DNA of 64,000 nt, taken from positions 1,058,920 through 1,122,919 of the forward strand of contig VUYV01000177.1 of the NCBI GenBank assembly GCA_008711295.1, written 5' to 3'. Below are positions 38,741 through 52,300 of this stretch, one piece after another. The stretch is from Anarhynchus alexandrinus. Lineage: Eukaryota > Chordata > Aves > Charadriiformes > Charadriidae. Numbering within the stretch: the stretch's first letter is position 1; the number at the start of each line of letters is the position of its first letter. The notes under the pieces were generated by a model, which saw only the letters and a program-made list of their open reading frames with translations, did not search any database and had not been told where the DNA came from. The position numbers and the translations under genes were made by a program.

Positions 38741-41710
38741 TCCTCGGTTAGTCAAGAATTAGATGCTAGTGGTGTTGCATTCATCTAGGGTTTTACTTCC
38801 TGACTTTTATCCTAGCTCCAGCTACTTTTCCTGATCCTCAGTTTCTATTTTGACTCCTGTTGCTGAACTGATGCCCTGGTACATATGATGGTTCCAGGTC
38901 TTGGATGTTGCTGCTCTGACCCCTTGTATGTGAGGCAAGCAAATACAATATTAAAAAACAAAACCAAAAATGAATGCAAAGTGAAATGTAATGCTTACAT
39001 TAAGTGAAAGACACACAAACCAGCAAGTACCTCCATCAACGTCTGAAGAATAAAAACACTAATTTCATCTTAATCTGTAGATGTAATTGAGTTTTTGATT
39101 AATCTTGCTTCTATGACAAGGATTTTTCCAACTAAATGTATAAGTGTATTTGTCTTAAAAGCACTCAAGATTTAGGAAAAACTTCTGGAAAGAAATTAAA
39201 TAGTCACCACAGAATTCTTAGAATTATATATTACATAGAAAGAAAACAGAGTATTTTTTAAAGTGCTGGAAAAAATGTTAAGAGAATTGAGAGGACAAGT
39301 TGTTCTCAAATCAGTGTATGCCTGTAATCAACTCTCTGTAGACCTTTGTCTATCTCCAAGTGTTTAATAAGATGTCCTTAAAAGAATATAACCTTTAACC
39401 ATAAGCACCAGCAAGAAGAAAGGTATCAGATATCCTGTCGTTCAGCAGATAGTTTGAAATCCTGCATCTTTTGATTCTCTGGAAGATAGGCTTTAACTTT
39501 TTCTTCTTTTATGTTACATCTCAGTTTTCTGTAAGCAGAGTGGCATTGCAGGTGGCAAAATTAACTGATGACAGGATGGTAGAGGTGAAAGATTCTTGAG
39601 TACTTGATGATAAAGGCACTATTTAACTTTTTTACAATAGCACAGTTCTGTTATGGATTTGCAGAGCTACAAAATAGTACATTGAGCACACAAAATAACA
39701 ATGAGATTTTAAATAAAATCTGTATCTTTATGCATTTTCTATGGGCTATTTTTTAATTTCTGTAATAATTAGATTTCTTGTGGACTAGAATTGGATCATG
39801 TTAAGACACAAACTAACAAAGAAAGCTGGCAATGGAAATAGAGTGCTACATATTGATTTACAAACATAGGGAAGAACGTTCTCTCTACCTTAGCACCTAT
39901 ACATACCTCTTCGCTTAAGCTGATGTTGTAGATGTCTGATAGCGTTGCAGGGAGTGGAAAAGAAAGCTGGAATTATTATTTTTTTTCCCCCCCAAGATGC
40001 CATGGGAACAGGGATATCTTATTTTTCCACAGCCATTCTATCACAGGAAAGAGAGTGAGAAATTCACTTTCTTTCCTACCATCTTATGCATTAGCATTGA
40101 TGCCAATTTATGGTTAAAAAAATAATTTTCCTGCAAGTTCATGAACAGTAGTTTAAACAAAAGGCAATCATTATCACTCTGACATTTCTTCTCTGCTGCA
40201 TTGCTAGTTACACAGGGCAAGTTTGGAATGCTGTTTGCAATCTGCTATTGATTATTGTTTCTCTTGACACTAACATAGTGAAAGCTGCTATTTAAGAAAA
40301 ATAAAAATGCTTTTGAGTTTGAAAATCTCACAATCTCCGAATACTTTGTGAAGATAACTTATTTCAGTGTGGGAGGAAGTTATCTCAACACACTTTTTAA
40401 TTCTGTGTCTTAAAAGATATCCCAATATTCACCTCTTGTTGACCTCTGTTGTACATTCTGTGCCTTCAATACTACAAGAAAGTCTCTTTTCAGCAGTCCC
40501 TCTCATTATTAGCAAGCTAGCTTGTAGCAAAACAGCTGAGAAAATAATGGCAACCTTAGAAATTGGAGAGAATGAAGTTGACCATAGCAATATTGTTATT
40601 CTTTTGGGCTATACAGATTGTTCTCCTTCAATCAGGCATTGTTCCAGTAGTGAGCTCCACATTCCCCTCTGTCGAAGTACCTTATCCTACTATGTCTTAG
40701 ATGATCCATTTTATCACCCCATTCTTATTGCAATTTGCTTGTCCATTGCTTCTTCATTTTCCTTTAAAAGAACATTTCACAGAAGCAAGTAGTTTTGGTT
40801 GACAGTTGGAAGATACTCCATGCTTTTTTATTCATACTGGAGCTCAATAAAAATACCCTCCCACGCGTTCACACTGTACTTTAGGGATAAAACATCAGGC
40901 TCTAAACCAACTCTGGAAAGTACACGGCGGGGAAGCAATATATAAACTTCATTTGCTGGTACATTATTCTCTGGACCTTCACATTTGACCTTCATCAAAG
41001 GAGGGTATTAGGAAGGTGGAGCTTTGATTGATTCAGCTTTGTGTTTCTGTATTTTTATGACTCAGGCAGAGTTCAAGAAAAAGCAATGTATTTCTAAGGA
41101 TGAATTATCAATTAGTTGATTGCAAATGTCAGAAGTGTATTCACCATTCAAACGTTTCCTCACTGAAAGTGCTTGAGTTTTGAAGTTAATAATGTAATAT
41201 TAGTTGGGTCCCTCACATGCTTTTTTTCCATTGCTGCTTCTGGTGCCTACAGTGACCCAAACTGCTTGCAATTCATCAGTGATGTCTGAAAAAAGGTTTT
41301 ATCAGAATTCCACCAGAAATTCCTAATTAGGTGTAATTAAAATGTTCCACAGTGATAGCTAAATTAAAAATGTTCTTTTGTAAGCAACAGAACTAATGAA
41401 GCTTAGTTTTCTGGAGATTTGTCTTAGGTTCCTACGGAAGCAACTTCATTCCTTCATAAATCCCACCATTAAATTCCTCTGTTGTCCACCCCATTGCCTT
41501 CACACTCCCCCATAACGTTCTCCAGGACATGCCCTGAATCTTCTATGATACTCTCTGCTCCTTCTCATGTTCCACATTGTGCTCTGGACAGGAGGTAGCT
41601 GTACTTGGCTTGGGTCGTGCATGTGCTGACAGGCCAGTCAGCAAAACAAATCAAACAATTGATCTTACATTGCACATTTCTTTCCTTTATCCATCTGGAT
41701 ATTTTCTTGA
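38741..41710. other. unique sequence, no gene recognised
   Basis: This includes a 141-codon open frame at 40367-40792. It has no recognisable domain, no clear signal peptide and no splice context, so it is regarded as chance. The rest is AT-rich with no repeat recognised. Confidence 0.45.
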
Positions 41711-41809
41711 AACTCAAAACTCCAAAAAAACCACCAACCCCAAATAAAAAAAATCACACNAAAACAAACAAACAAACAAGAAAAAACAAAAACCCAAACT
41801 CACCAAAAT
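41711..41809. repeat. A/C-rich tract with (CAAA)n and an unresolved base
   Basis: About 100 bases consist nearly only of A and C. They include CAAA units near 41764-41779 and a single N at 41760. The composition matches the tracts at 2.1 kb and 31.3 kb. Confidence 0.8.
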
Positions 41810-43263
41810 TCTTTCTGCCTCTTTCAAAGTTTGCGATTTGGCCTGTAAACTAAGAACATGTGAGTGTGACAGATGAACAGATGATGTGATTGTGTAAGTC
41901 TGTTTTCATTAAGAAAACGGGGCTGAAAAGTTCTGGTAGAGACTTTCTTGTAGCTGACATGCTGCCTGGATCTTTTCTGACACAGTCTGCTGCGGTTTAA
42001 CAGAGTATGCTGCTTTTCAGCCCTCCGGCTCTGAGGCAGCCTGTCAGGAATTCTTTTGTGGAGAACAAGGAAAAGTATTGTATTTTCATTTTAAATGGGA
42101 GCAAAACAATTTTCAAAATTCTCTTTGAAACCTCTCTGCTCTTCTATATGTTTCCTGGAATTTTGCTTTTTGTAAATATTTGTACATTGTTCACAGAACA
42201 GAAAGAAATGGGGTACAAATGTAAAACTACCACAGTTTACAATTTTGAGAAAACAGTCATTAAAAAAAGAGATGACTGTGTTGGGTTCAAGGTTCACTAA
42301 GTTATTCTGAATAGTTTGAAATCTCAAAAGAACAACAAAAATGATCATTTGAGGGAGCCAAGAACTTCTAGTAAATTTTTTTTCCACGGAAAGTCATAGT
42401 ATGAAAATTGCATATATTTAAGAGGAAGTTACATATTTAACTGATTTTTTGAAAATCATACTTTTTTAACAATTATTTTTTCTAGGTTATTGTTATTGTT
42501 GTTACCTCACTTTTCTGGATCACATGGATTCAATCTCATCAAACTCAAGCAGCACTCTTTTTTATAAATTGTCTTGGAATGGTATCTGGGAGTCTTCATT
42601 TAACTACATGATTGGGTATCACCTTTACAGCCCACCTCTTCTAGGCTTTCTCCCTGTTGATATACCTATTTTATCTTTTGTGGTGTGATTAAGAAAAATG
42701 CGGTAGAATGTGTCTTTACTCCTTGCCCTCTAATCCAAATTGCCATCCAGTTTCATGTTTATAACTCTCAAAGTTTGTAGCATCTAAAAGAAGGTGAGAA
42801 CAATCATTCACACTTATCCGGCTGTTTGCAATTGAAGAAAGGGTTGTGGGTTTTTTTTAAATTATTATACACATAGACAATGCTGTCTAACCAGAAATTA
42901 CTTCACATAGGTCAACCTTACTTACCTTATCTCACCCTGCAGTAGTCATAAACCCCTCCCGTAATTCTAGCTCTGATGTCTATGAATCACATCTTACATA
43001 ATTTGTGATAGGTATAGAGCCACTCTGTTGAAAATATCATATCTCAGCATCTTAATTTAAGGTAGGTTGCAAAGAGAGAGCAAAAAATCTGTAGAGCTAA
43101 AAAGTTTTTTATCTCCCCATAGCTTTATTTTTATTAGTTTTTATCTCTTCTCCTTATGTTTCTCTATATCAGATGCAGTATTGAATAATAATGATAAATA
43201 GCGTAGACTCAGCCAGCACTCTGCATTAGGACTGTAGGCACTAAACTCCTGAACAGTATTCTC
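41810..43263. other. unique AT-rich sequence, no gene recognised
   Basis: A 97-codon open frame at 42007-42300 and its antisense partner have no visible family features. Nothing else was recognised. Confidence 0.5.
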
Positions 43264-43287
43264 TGTGTGTGTGCACGCGCACGCGCA
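43264..43287. repeat. 24-bp TG/CG alternating tract, Z-DNA candidate
   Basis: A perfect alternating purine-pyrimidine run passes from TGTGTGTGTG into CACGCGCACGCGCA. It contains four CG steps in an otherwise CpG-poor neighbourhood. CG and TG repeats are the best Z-forming dinucleotides. Confidence 0.85.
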
Positions 43288-46200
43288 GGAGGCCAAGGTG
43301 CTTTTTCCTAATTACTTACTGGTGTGTTCTTCTTCCCCCTGGCTATAAAAGTTAAATCAATTGTTTCTGATTCTTGGTAGCTGGTTGTTAGTCAGCTCTT
43401 GCTGGTTGGCAAAAAAATAAAAAAGTAGCAGATTAAATTTGTATGATAGTGGGTTTTCTATGTTAACTTACATTTCTCTATATAATAGCTCTGGTCTGAT
43501 CATAATTCACGTGTATCATGTTAATAGAAGCAGAGACAATTTAAAGGTGGTCCATTTACACAACTGAAATTGCCCTATTAACTTCATAAAACAAAGTTTT
43601 TTTATTTTATTTTCCACTATATCTTTTCTCACTTTAAAAAAGCTTTGTAGATGGTACCTGTGAATCCCCAATGGATGATTCACCACCAATGGATTTAGTT
43701 TTTCTTTTAAGAAAACTGTAATTTCAGCACATGAGGGAAAGCAAGAAAATTTCAAATCTTGCCCCCAGTGCTAATACTGGCATCTTCTATGTTTTTGGAC
43801 AAGGAATTCTCTCTGCTTTTGCAAGGCACACAGTAATTCTTTCACTGACCAGCTTGTGAAATTGGGCTCAGTTGAGCAGATAATGCTAATGATTGCAGTT
43901 AACCCTTGCAAGTAAGAGCAGAATTTAGCCCAGTGTTTGCAGAGCACTTAAACACATGCAATGAGCTCCATGTGTGTTCACTTATTTCTGAGTTATAGAG
44001 GTTATGCATGGCCACTGCAATTGCTTCTGCTAGTGAGATTTGGATAATGCTTTCCATTAAGACAGAACTGTGGGAAGTATTTGAAAAATAGTTGAACAAG
44101 TGTAGGTAGTATTTTTATTTCCATATTGAACTTTTGATTGTGTTAATTAGGCTCTGATTCAATAACAGTTCCTCAGGGCATGATTTCATTTCATTGTATC
44201 TTAACCCCCCTGGAGTTTTTTGGTGTATGTAGCAATAGATTTCTTAGATTGCAGGGAGGGGGCGGGGGGAATCCCAAAATAGTTGTCCCATGTAAACTGT
44301 GTGTGAATTCAAGATCAGGCTGCAATGAAATGCCAGTATACTTTGGGAGTAGCACATCCCCAAACAGTAGGAAGTATAAAGGCATAGTAGTGATTGTAGA
44401 AAAGCATGGTGCCAATTACTCTTTAGAAAGCAACTGTGAGTTTCTGTTTGGCTTAGAAAACGCACTTCATGAGCTACAGTTTTATGAAATAAAAAAGGAA
44501 ATCAATGTGAACTTTTAGCTTCATGATCAAAAACAATTAAGCAAAATGCTTATCTATTTTCCAGGAATATTCTCTGAAGTTAATGTGTTAATTTTTCGTC
44601 TTAACTGCAGCAGCAAATGGCCCAGCATTTTCAAACTCAGGCTGTAGTGATATTACAGATAAAATGTAAGGAATTGCAAAACAGGTATTGACATTTAGTG
44701 AAGGATCATTGCATCAAGCATGAGGGTATTTGAGAAAGGGCAAAGACAAGAAGGCAGAGCGCTGTAGCCATTTGAAGTAAGAATCACACGCTCAAAAGAG
44801 TGCATTTGTCTGGTTAGCCTTTTGGCTAGAAATTCAGGAGTTTAAAATTCAGTATGCTCACTTTTGGTGATGCTTGCCTTGGATGCTTAAATTAGGGGTG
44901 GGTGGTATACACAAATCTGGCTTTAATTTGGATCAGGATTTATGATTTTGAAGAGAATATCCTAACTATCTCTGGTGCTTTTGCTTCAGAGCATGCCAGC
45001 TGGTTTGCTCTCAGATAAAACTAAATTAGAAGATGTGCTCAAAGAGCTCACCTGATGTGCCCCAACCATTAGTGAGCATTCAGGCCATAGAATCAGGTTA
45101 TAAATATTCCAAAGAAGAATCCCTAAAACACTTATAGTCTGGACACTGCATTCTCAGCACCAACAGCTTACCTCTGCAGGCCTTATATAGTGATCTGCAC
45201 TAATGTACACTAGCTCATGTTGGAGACCAGGCAATGAATTTTAAGTTTGTGAGCGTGCCAGTGTGTGACACTATGACATGAGGGAAACTGATCTTTTTTT
45301 TTCCTCTAAACAGAGTATTTCCTTGCAGATATTTTCAGTCTTTCTCAGACATGAAAAATGTATGCATCCCCACAAATAAAAAGACTGTGGTTTTATTAAG
45401 GTATTTGAAAAATAGCAACAACTTCATTTCTTGCCTTTTGATCAGTTAATATTTGTCTAAGCTATGCAGCATGGCTTCTGTGTATTTTTTGATTATGGAA
45501 GCTTTTATATTTCTGCAGAGTTGCACTCAATTATCTCTTTCTTCCAGGAATAAATGCAAAGAATCAAGATGGTTGAGAATTTCTCTTATTTCCTGCCCCA
45601 TTTAAGCTGCCTAAAAATGTCACCTTTTAAAAAAAATTCTTGGAGCTTCAAATGTCAACTGTTATTCACCTTAGTTACAAATGAGAGCCTTGGGGTCATG
45701 TCTTAATAAGGTTGGAACTGAACTACAGGCAGTTCTCAGAGTTCACACTTGCTAAAGTGCAAAAAGTTTTGAAAAAATTTTTAAGCATATCCATACTTAG
45801 TAAAACTAACCATGTCTTAGTAATAAGAATGAAAAAGACTGTTCAAGTTAAAGTTTTGTTACAAGATCTTCTCATGAGATTTGACAGGACAGGTTTACCA
45901 GCATAAGTCATAGAAATATTTCTAGTAAATGAAGGATTTAACATTTAAGGATTTTTAACAAAAAGAAAACCTGCTTTTTTTTTTTTTCATCCCCTAAAAC
46001 TCTAAGAAAAGGCTCCAAGTCAGAATTGAGTGAGGTATTTGAAGCAAGAATTCTTGCAGGATGCGAGATGCCATCCAAACTAAAGGGAACAGTATGTTTC
46101 TTGCATACTTGAGTTCATGTGGGTTATATATCTATATATTTTTTTGCCTTTGAGTGTTTTGTGAAGGAATTTGGTGATGCAACGGAAATTCTGTTTTCTA

Positions 46201-46433
46201 GTTTAACACTGAATATGGGAGATGTCAGACATGACTATTTTGGTTTTAATATTACTTCTTGAGGTTTTGGTTATTTTAAAATTGAAAATTAGAGCATTCA
46301 AATATTTTCTGAAAGACTCTGAAAACCCATTTTCACACAGTGGGATCATCTGCCTGACATTCTGTGCAGCCTGGGGATCTAATCTTTTACACCCCAAAGT
46401 TAGCACTGTCTAACTTTAAGGGACCTTAAAGAT
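43288..46433. other. unique sequence, no gene recognised
   Basis: A 112-codon open frame (44180-44518) runs through a G-rich run at 44260-44271 and has no recognisable domain. No repeat family was recognised. Confidence 0.45.
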
Positions 46434-46512
46434 AGAGTCATAGAATTGTCTGGGTTGGAAGGGACCTTTGAGATCATCAAGTCCAACCATCAACCTAACA
46501 CTGCCAAACCTG
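46434..46512 (-). mobile_element. CR1: CR1 LINE 3'-UTR fragment
   Basis: Only the last 80 bp of a CR1 remain, in minus orientation. TCATAGAAT at the left edge is the terminal octamer. It is followed by GGTTGGAAGGGACC, then AGATCATCAAGTCCAACC, the complement of the CR1 3' hairpin region. The block after it (CAACCTAACACTGCCAA) matches the UTR of the 61.5-kb copy. It is extremely 5'-truncated, with no coding part. Confidence 0.88.
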
Positions 46513-46978
46513 TCAACAGACAGTATTTAACAGAAGAAGAATTTGAAGATGGAAAGCAGCCATACTCCAATAACCAGATTATGCAGCTTTTTACCACTAC
46601 CAACAAAATAATTGCCTGGTCATCATTTCTAGTGATATATTATAGACATCAATAAATTCTCTTGTTCATTAGTAAGAAAATCTCCTCTCTATTCCTTAAT
46701 AATTATTTTATATTACCATAATGAATGATTGCAGAGAGATATCAATATGAATATTGCAAACCAGACATAAATGAATCACCCAGGTAACTGTTTGTGAACT
46801 AACATGTTTTATGAAGGTCATAACAAAACCAATCAGCCTCTCATATTTAGCTCTTATTCTCTTCAGCATCAAAGTTTGTCTGGCAACAAAAATATTAATG
46901 GGAAATGAAAGTACCTTATAGGTCTTTAAACAACCTGGCACCTCTCTGATAAATTAGATAAATCCGTTATATCATATA
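46513..46978. other. unique spacer between two opposed CR1 tails
   Basis: About 465 bp of AT-rich sequence separate the minus CR1 tail on the left from the plus CR1 tail on the right. No gene or repeat was recognised in it. Confidence 0.5.
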
Positions 46979-47042
46979 TGGCAGGGCGTTTGGAACTAGA
47001 TGATCTTCAATGTCCCTTCCAACCTAAACCGTTCTATGATAT
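46979..47042 (+). mobile_element. CR1: CR1 LINE 3'-UTR fragment
   Basis: A 64-bp CR1 tail in plus orientation. It reads ATGGCAGGGCGTTTGGAACT, then TGATCTTCAATGTCCCTTCC, AACCTAAACC and the octamer GTTCTATG at its end. It aligns with the last bases of the 18.9-20.5-kb copy, with several substitutions. A second octamer is degraded. Confidence 0.85.
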
Positions 47043-49299
47043 CTATTCCACTCACTATTGGAAACAAGCACAAGGCAGGGTAGCTGAAACACTTATGTGA
47101 ACTATAAACAAAACACTGCGTGTTGGTAACAGGGATATTCTTGAGGCACTTGAAAACTATAGTAATGACTGGAAAAGCTAAGTGGTCACGTTTACCTTGA
47201 ATGTTGTAGCAAACAGTTCCAGAGAACACAAAGTACAATTCAGGCCCCTTACATGTATGATATAGTGTTACCATAGTAAGAAATACCCAACTCAGAGCTT
47301 TCTCTGTTTCGAGGTATCATAGATCACTATCACGACCAACAGCAGGGCTGTATTCAGGCATTGGCTGCCTGGGCAGCTCTGGCATATGTCTGTATTATGT
47401 GACCCAGAGATTCTGCTGGACAACAGTACTTTTAGACTATGTGTGGTAAACCTGTGTAAGAATATATGGTTTTGCAGGAATTGCAATCTTTTAGATTGCA
47501 GACTCTAATATTTAGGCTGCCTACTGAACTACTAAAGAACAGAGCAGTTGCCCATAGCCGAGATGACCTACTATTGTCTGAGCATGCATGATTTTGGTGA
47601 AATGTTGACATGTCTTTGGACTTTTCAAAAGGTGTCATGTGTGTATTCTCTGTGTTTGTATAACCCCAGATACACTTGACAGAATGCACTTCCTAAAATT
47701 AACAGGATAAAATAAATACAGTTCTGCATTGTTGTTAAATAGCTTAAACAGTCATTAAAACCATAAGTGCTGCCAGATTCCAGGCGCTTTTCATATCCTA
47801 AAAATATCGTCCAGTAAAAAGGAAACTACTACAAAGTTTTCACACCAGAGAAATCTCCAGAGGACAGAACCTTAAAGCAAGCAAAGAAGGTAGTTTAACC
47901 ATTGTCTTTTGGTCCTTCTTTCTTAATAGCTTTTGCACTGTTGCCTTCTGTTGCTACTACTGAAATCCTTCCTTCCTAGTATTTATCACTTTTGTCACTA
48001 GAAGAAAAATCATGAACCCACTTCTAAGACAAGCGAATAAATAATTGAAAGGGTTGTAAGTCAAGTTGCAGCTGTTTCTTCTCTATTCCTTAATATGAGT
48101 CTGCGGCTGCTTACTGTAATTTTAGACAAATATTTGTCACTACTAGGTCTTTGCATTCAATTGCTAAGACCTAAGCACTGTGGCATCCAACTTGTTGTTG
48201 GCTAATTTTCTTGATGTTTTCTTGTAACGTGTTTCATACTATTGTTTTTAGCTGCTAGTACTTTATGGATAGTTGTTCAAAATAACAATCTAATCCAACA
48301 CCAAACTTGAACAAAGGCTTTGCATCACTGTGTTATTCAGTGTGGCCAAAAGTACTGAACACTAAAAGAAAGTGATCAGTCATCTGGATGTGCAGAAGAG
48401 AACAAGCAGTGAATCTAATTACTCTGCTTCTCAGCTCACATCAGCTTGCTATAGTTGAGCAAATTCCTCAACCATTTGCATAAAAGTGCCAAACTTTAGA
48501 AAGGTGTACAAAGGATGAGTAACCTGCCACACATCTATAAAAGAGACAGTATTCAATGCCTCTGAATAGGAATCTGATAAATGACTTCAGAATTGCTTCC
48601 ACTGTGGTGTAAATCAGATTATCTACCTGTTATCTGAAAAGTGCTGTGAGGGTACATACTGTCAGGGACACTAGAAATATTTGCTACTTGTGTATCATTT
48701 AAGGAAGATCCTTCAATTATTTGTGGCCTGGAAGTCTGCACTAGTAAAAAGTTTTCATCAAGGAAACCTTAAAATCTGAAGAATGTTATCATAACTGCAG
48801 CACACAAGGGAAAAAACTCAGCAGGGTTTTTCACCATAGTGCTCCTGAACTGATTAGCTATTCAGATATTGTCCTGCTCCAAGCTTCTGCCTGTGACCAT
48901 TTGTCTGCTTTCTCACTCTGAGTATTTACTATGTATTCCTCTTTCCCAATGCCATCCATTCAACAGCGCCAACAAGAAAAATGCTCCACCCCAGTGGACA
49001 TCAGTGCCTTAGGAAATATCCTTTCAATTAACCCATGTCATGTGGGTTGTGTTTTTTCCAGGGATAGGTAATTTACTATTGAAGAAAGGCTTTTAAACTA
49101 TAATTCACAGTATGAAATGAATGGGTGTGATGTTCTGCCTTCAAGCCAGTATCATGTAAATAAAAAGGGGAATGTCTATACTAAAAAAGTAGGCTGAACT
49201 ACTGGGAAAGACACTTTTTCTTTCCTTGTGCACTGGTATGTTAATGACTTTGAGCAATCACATAACCAAAGAAAAGAGAGCTTACTCAGCATGTAGTAA
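47043..49299. other. unique AT-rich sequence, no gene recognised
   Basis: Only short open frames are present and no repeat was recognised. Confidence 0.5.
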
Positions 49300-49339
49300 G
49301 TACGTGATTCTAGTCGCTGGCTGGGGTTAAACCACAACA
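49300..49339 (-). mobile_element. possible edge of an avian endogenous retrovirus LTR
   Basis: On the minus strand the sequence begins TGTTGTGGTTTAACCCCAGC at 49339 and continues CAGCGACTA. A TG start followed by GTGGTTTAACCCCAGCC is what I recall as the 5' edge of a common avian LTR family. The similarity fades within about 40 bp, and neither the other LTR edge nor any internal coding region was found. It could be a solo-LTR remnant or a coincidence. Recognition is from memory, not from an alignment. Confidence 0.33.
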
Positions 49340-49344
49340 GCCAG

Positions 49345-52300
49345 GAAGAACTAGGGTATCGGCGTCCTGAGGAGCACTGCAACAGATTCATTCCTTGGTC
49401 ATTATAAATCTCTGGGACTGCCTGTGGTTTTGGAGTGGTGGAAGTTAGAATTAAGTTTCCTAAGTTTTGTAAACTGTGTTAATGATTGTGTAGATTCTGT
49501 GTCTGTAAATTCTAGTGAAGCTTTCTGAGTGTCTAACAAGAAACATCGGAGGTGTCAGATTCTTGTGCTCAATATCCCTTAAAATATAGTGTGCATTGTT
49601 ACTGCCTAACATTTGCCTTAGTAATGATAACTCTGACATTTTTTTCTTAGTTCTATAAAAACAATTTTGAGTAATAAACTAATTTAAATAGAGGTAACCT
49701 GCCAGAAATGCTTCCTGTCTGTACAATTCCTGTGATAAATAAAATAAATGCTTGGTGCTAGCACTGGATTAGAGCAGGCACACTAGGTAGCATGTGCTGC
49801 ACCCTCTTACAAATATTCTGAATAGGGCTTTATTCAATACAGATTAAAGTGGAAGATTGTTAGCTTTATTAAGCATGGTTCTCCTTTCCTTATGGAGCAT
49901 TCCCAACTTGTAGCTCTTTTGCTGCAGGACTTTTTTAGATAATCCAGCAGTTTATTTAATATAAAGATTATTTTACAAGGCATGTTGAAAAATCTAGGTC
50001 TTCCCTCTTCACTTTGCCTCACATAGCGCTGGTGGTCTTATCCTCTCTCCCTAGCTCTGCTGGTCAGCATTTTTTTGCCTACACCTTACCCTGTTTCTTG
50101 AATCATTGTATCTTTACAACAGTTTCTGTTCTTTCTGTATTTCTCGTGTGAAAAGAATTATAGTTGAATTGAAAACTATTCCCTGTGAGATTAGTGTAAC
50201 TTCAGTTTGTGATACAATATTTTACAGGTTGTAGAGAATATTTGAAGAGCATGGACTGTGCATTTAGATAATAGTTTCTTCTTGTCTCTTGCTACACAAG
50301 TGATAGTGCTACTTTCACTAATTTGCATGTGAAAACATCCAAAGAAAGACTATGAAGATTTTTTTTTTTTTTAATATAGGCAAACTTGCAAAGCTGAAGT
50401 GCTCACTCTCATCTTTCTACAGCATGTTGTCACTAATAGGTAGTACATGTCTCTGTAAGCTACCACAGCCACAACAACAACAACAAAAAAAAGCAGATGA
50501 CATTCATGGTATTACTTTAGGTAAAAGATCAAATAAGTGTGAAACAAACCCATTATACTGGCATTTCTTTATGCAGAAAATATTACTTTTTGGATGATGT
50601 TTGACAGTGATTTTTCTTATATTCATATGATCATAGAAGCTGGTGTCTTAGTATTACTTTGTCTTTATTCGCAAATTGCAACGTTTCAGTATTTGGAATC
50701 TCAAATTTTCTAACATTTCAAAAGGAACGTAGCACCAATGTTCTTTCCGAAGACTCCACAGTAAGGTTGTTGATTACATATCTATAACTCCAGCCAGAGC
50801 TTAGAAAGAATTGTGTGGGACTTTCTAATATGAAATACATCTTTAAAGTATTTTCTTAATATCCTTCACCCACCCACACATTCTTATACAGAAACCATTT
50901 TAAGAAAAGGAACAGAAATTTTGCCCAAGATATAGTATCTATCTAATAGAGTTGGAATTGGTGGCAAAATATGAATTTTGTGCCTGATGGATTTTTTTTT
51001 TTTTTTTTCATTTCTGGAATGAAAGGGAAAAGTAAAATCATGATGTAAATTCAGAATATGTTCTTTGTATTTCCCTGTGTTCCTGGCCTCTCTGTGTGTG
51101 TGTGAGGTGTTCTTAATCAATTTTGCTAAACCCAGCCACAATGACATTTTGCTTTCTGAAGGCTGCGTTGTACATTAGAGGCATAGTTCAAAGTTGCACG
51201 TTCAGAGCAGTTGTCTGAGTATAGCAATGTATTCTGATCAGTTCAGCATCTTGGCAGGTTTTCTGGCAGGAAGTGGAGGAAGTCTTTAATATCTTTTTGT
51301 GGATCGTGGATTAATAATTTAGACAAGTATAGTGTGCTTGCTTTATGACCACGAGTGTGCTGTATTTGATCTTTCAAACTCCAGAGCTCCAGTCCCCATA
51401 ATATTATCCAGGCACTGTATAAAAATGAGTGCAGCCTGTTCATGTTATTCAGGGGGGAAAAAAAAGATGAGATTCATATCTATTAATATAAAGACAAAAA
51501 AATATTAATTTTTAAAAAAGCAATACTCAACTCTTTCTCTAAAACAGCCATATAGTGTCCAAAGCCTTAAGTTATGTGATTTTATATTTAACAGAAATAT
51601 ATTCTCAGTTCCAGGTTCCTTAGAATCCACAAAAAATCTGTTTGATTTACAGCACTAAAATGGTTTAAATGCAATAAAAATATCACAATAAGTACGAGAA
51701 ATATTTATTTTAGGTATGTAATAACAAACTCCACCAAATAGGGTGAGAGCTATGGTAGAGTGGTAGGACCTGGCACCACTTATGCTCCTATAAGTTTACT
51801 CAAAATGCAGAATTACTGGAAACAGTTACTTGCTGACAACTTTGTCCATATCATTTGTCTTGCACAATATGGAAAATAAACATGCTTTTATCTTTTGTAT
51901 ATGGATTTTATGGCCCTTAAAGAAAGAAAAAAGTTAACACAAGTTTTTTTCTTTGTCAAAATAACATGTCTTTGGATGGAGAGTGAACATTTCTGCCAAA
52001 CAAGTGTCATTTTTTTAACAGTCATTATGTAGGACACATATTTTGTTATCTGCTTCATTTTTAGCCTGGGAAAACCAGCATAGGTGAAAAAGAGAGACTG
52101 TGACTTCCTTTTGGTAATGCTTCTGCCATGAATTCTGGGAGTGATGCATAAGCCATTTTAATTCCCTTCGGTTCTCAGACAGTAGTGCAGTGTCTCTGTG
52201 ACTGAAGAAACAAGGAAAGAGAACTGCTCTTTCTAAAGGTTTCTTTAATACATGCTATTTATAGGTTCTGTGCTTGGTAGCTGCAAAGCTTTTTGAATGC

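Noticed and set aside
40367..40792. 141-codon open frame on plus
   Set aside because: No recognisable domain, signal peptide or splice context; frames of this length are expected by chance in six frames of 64 kb.
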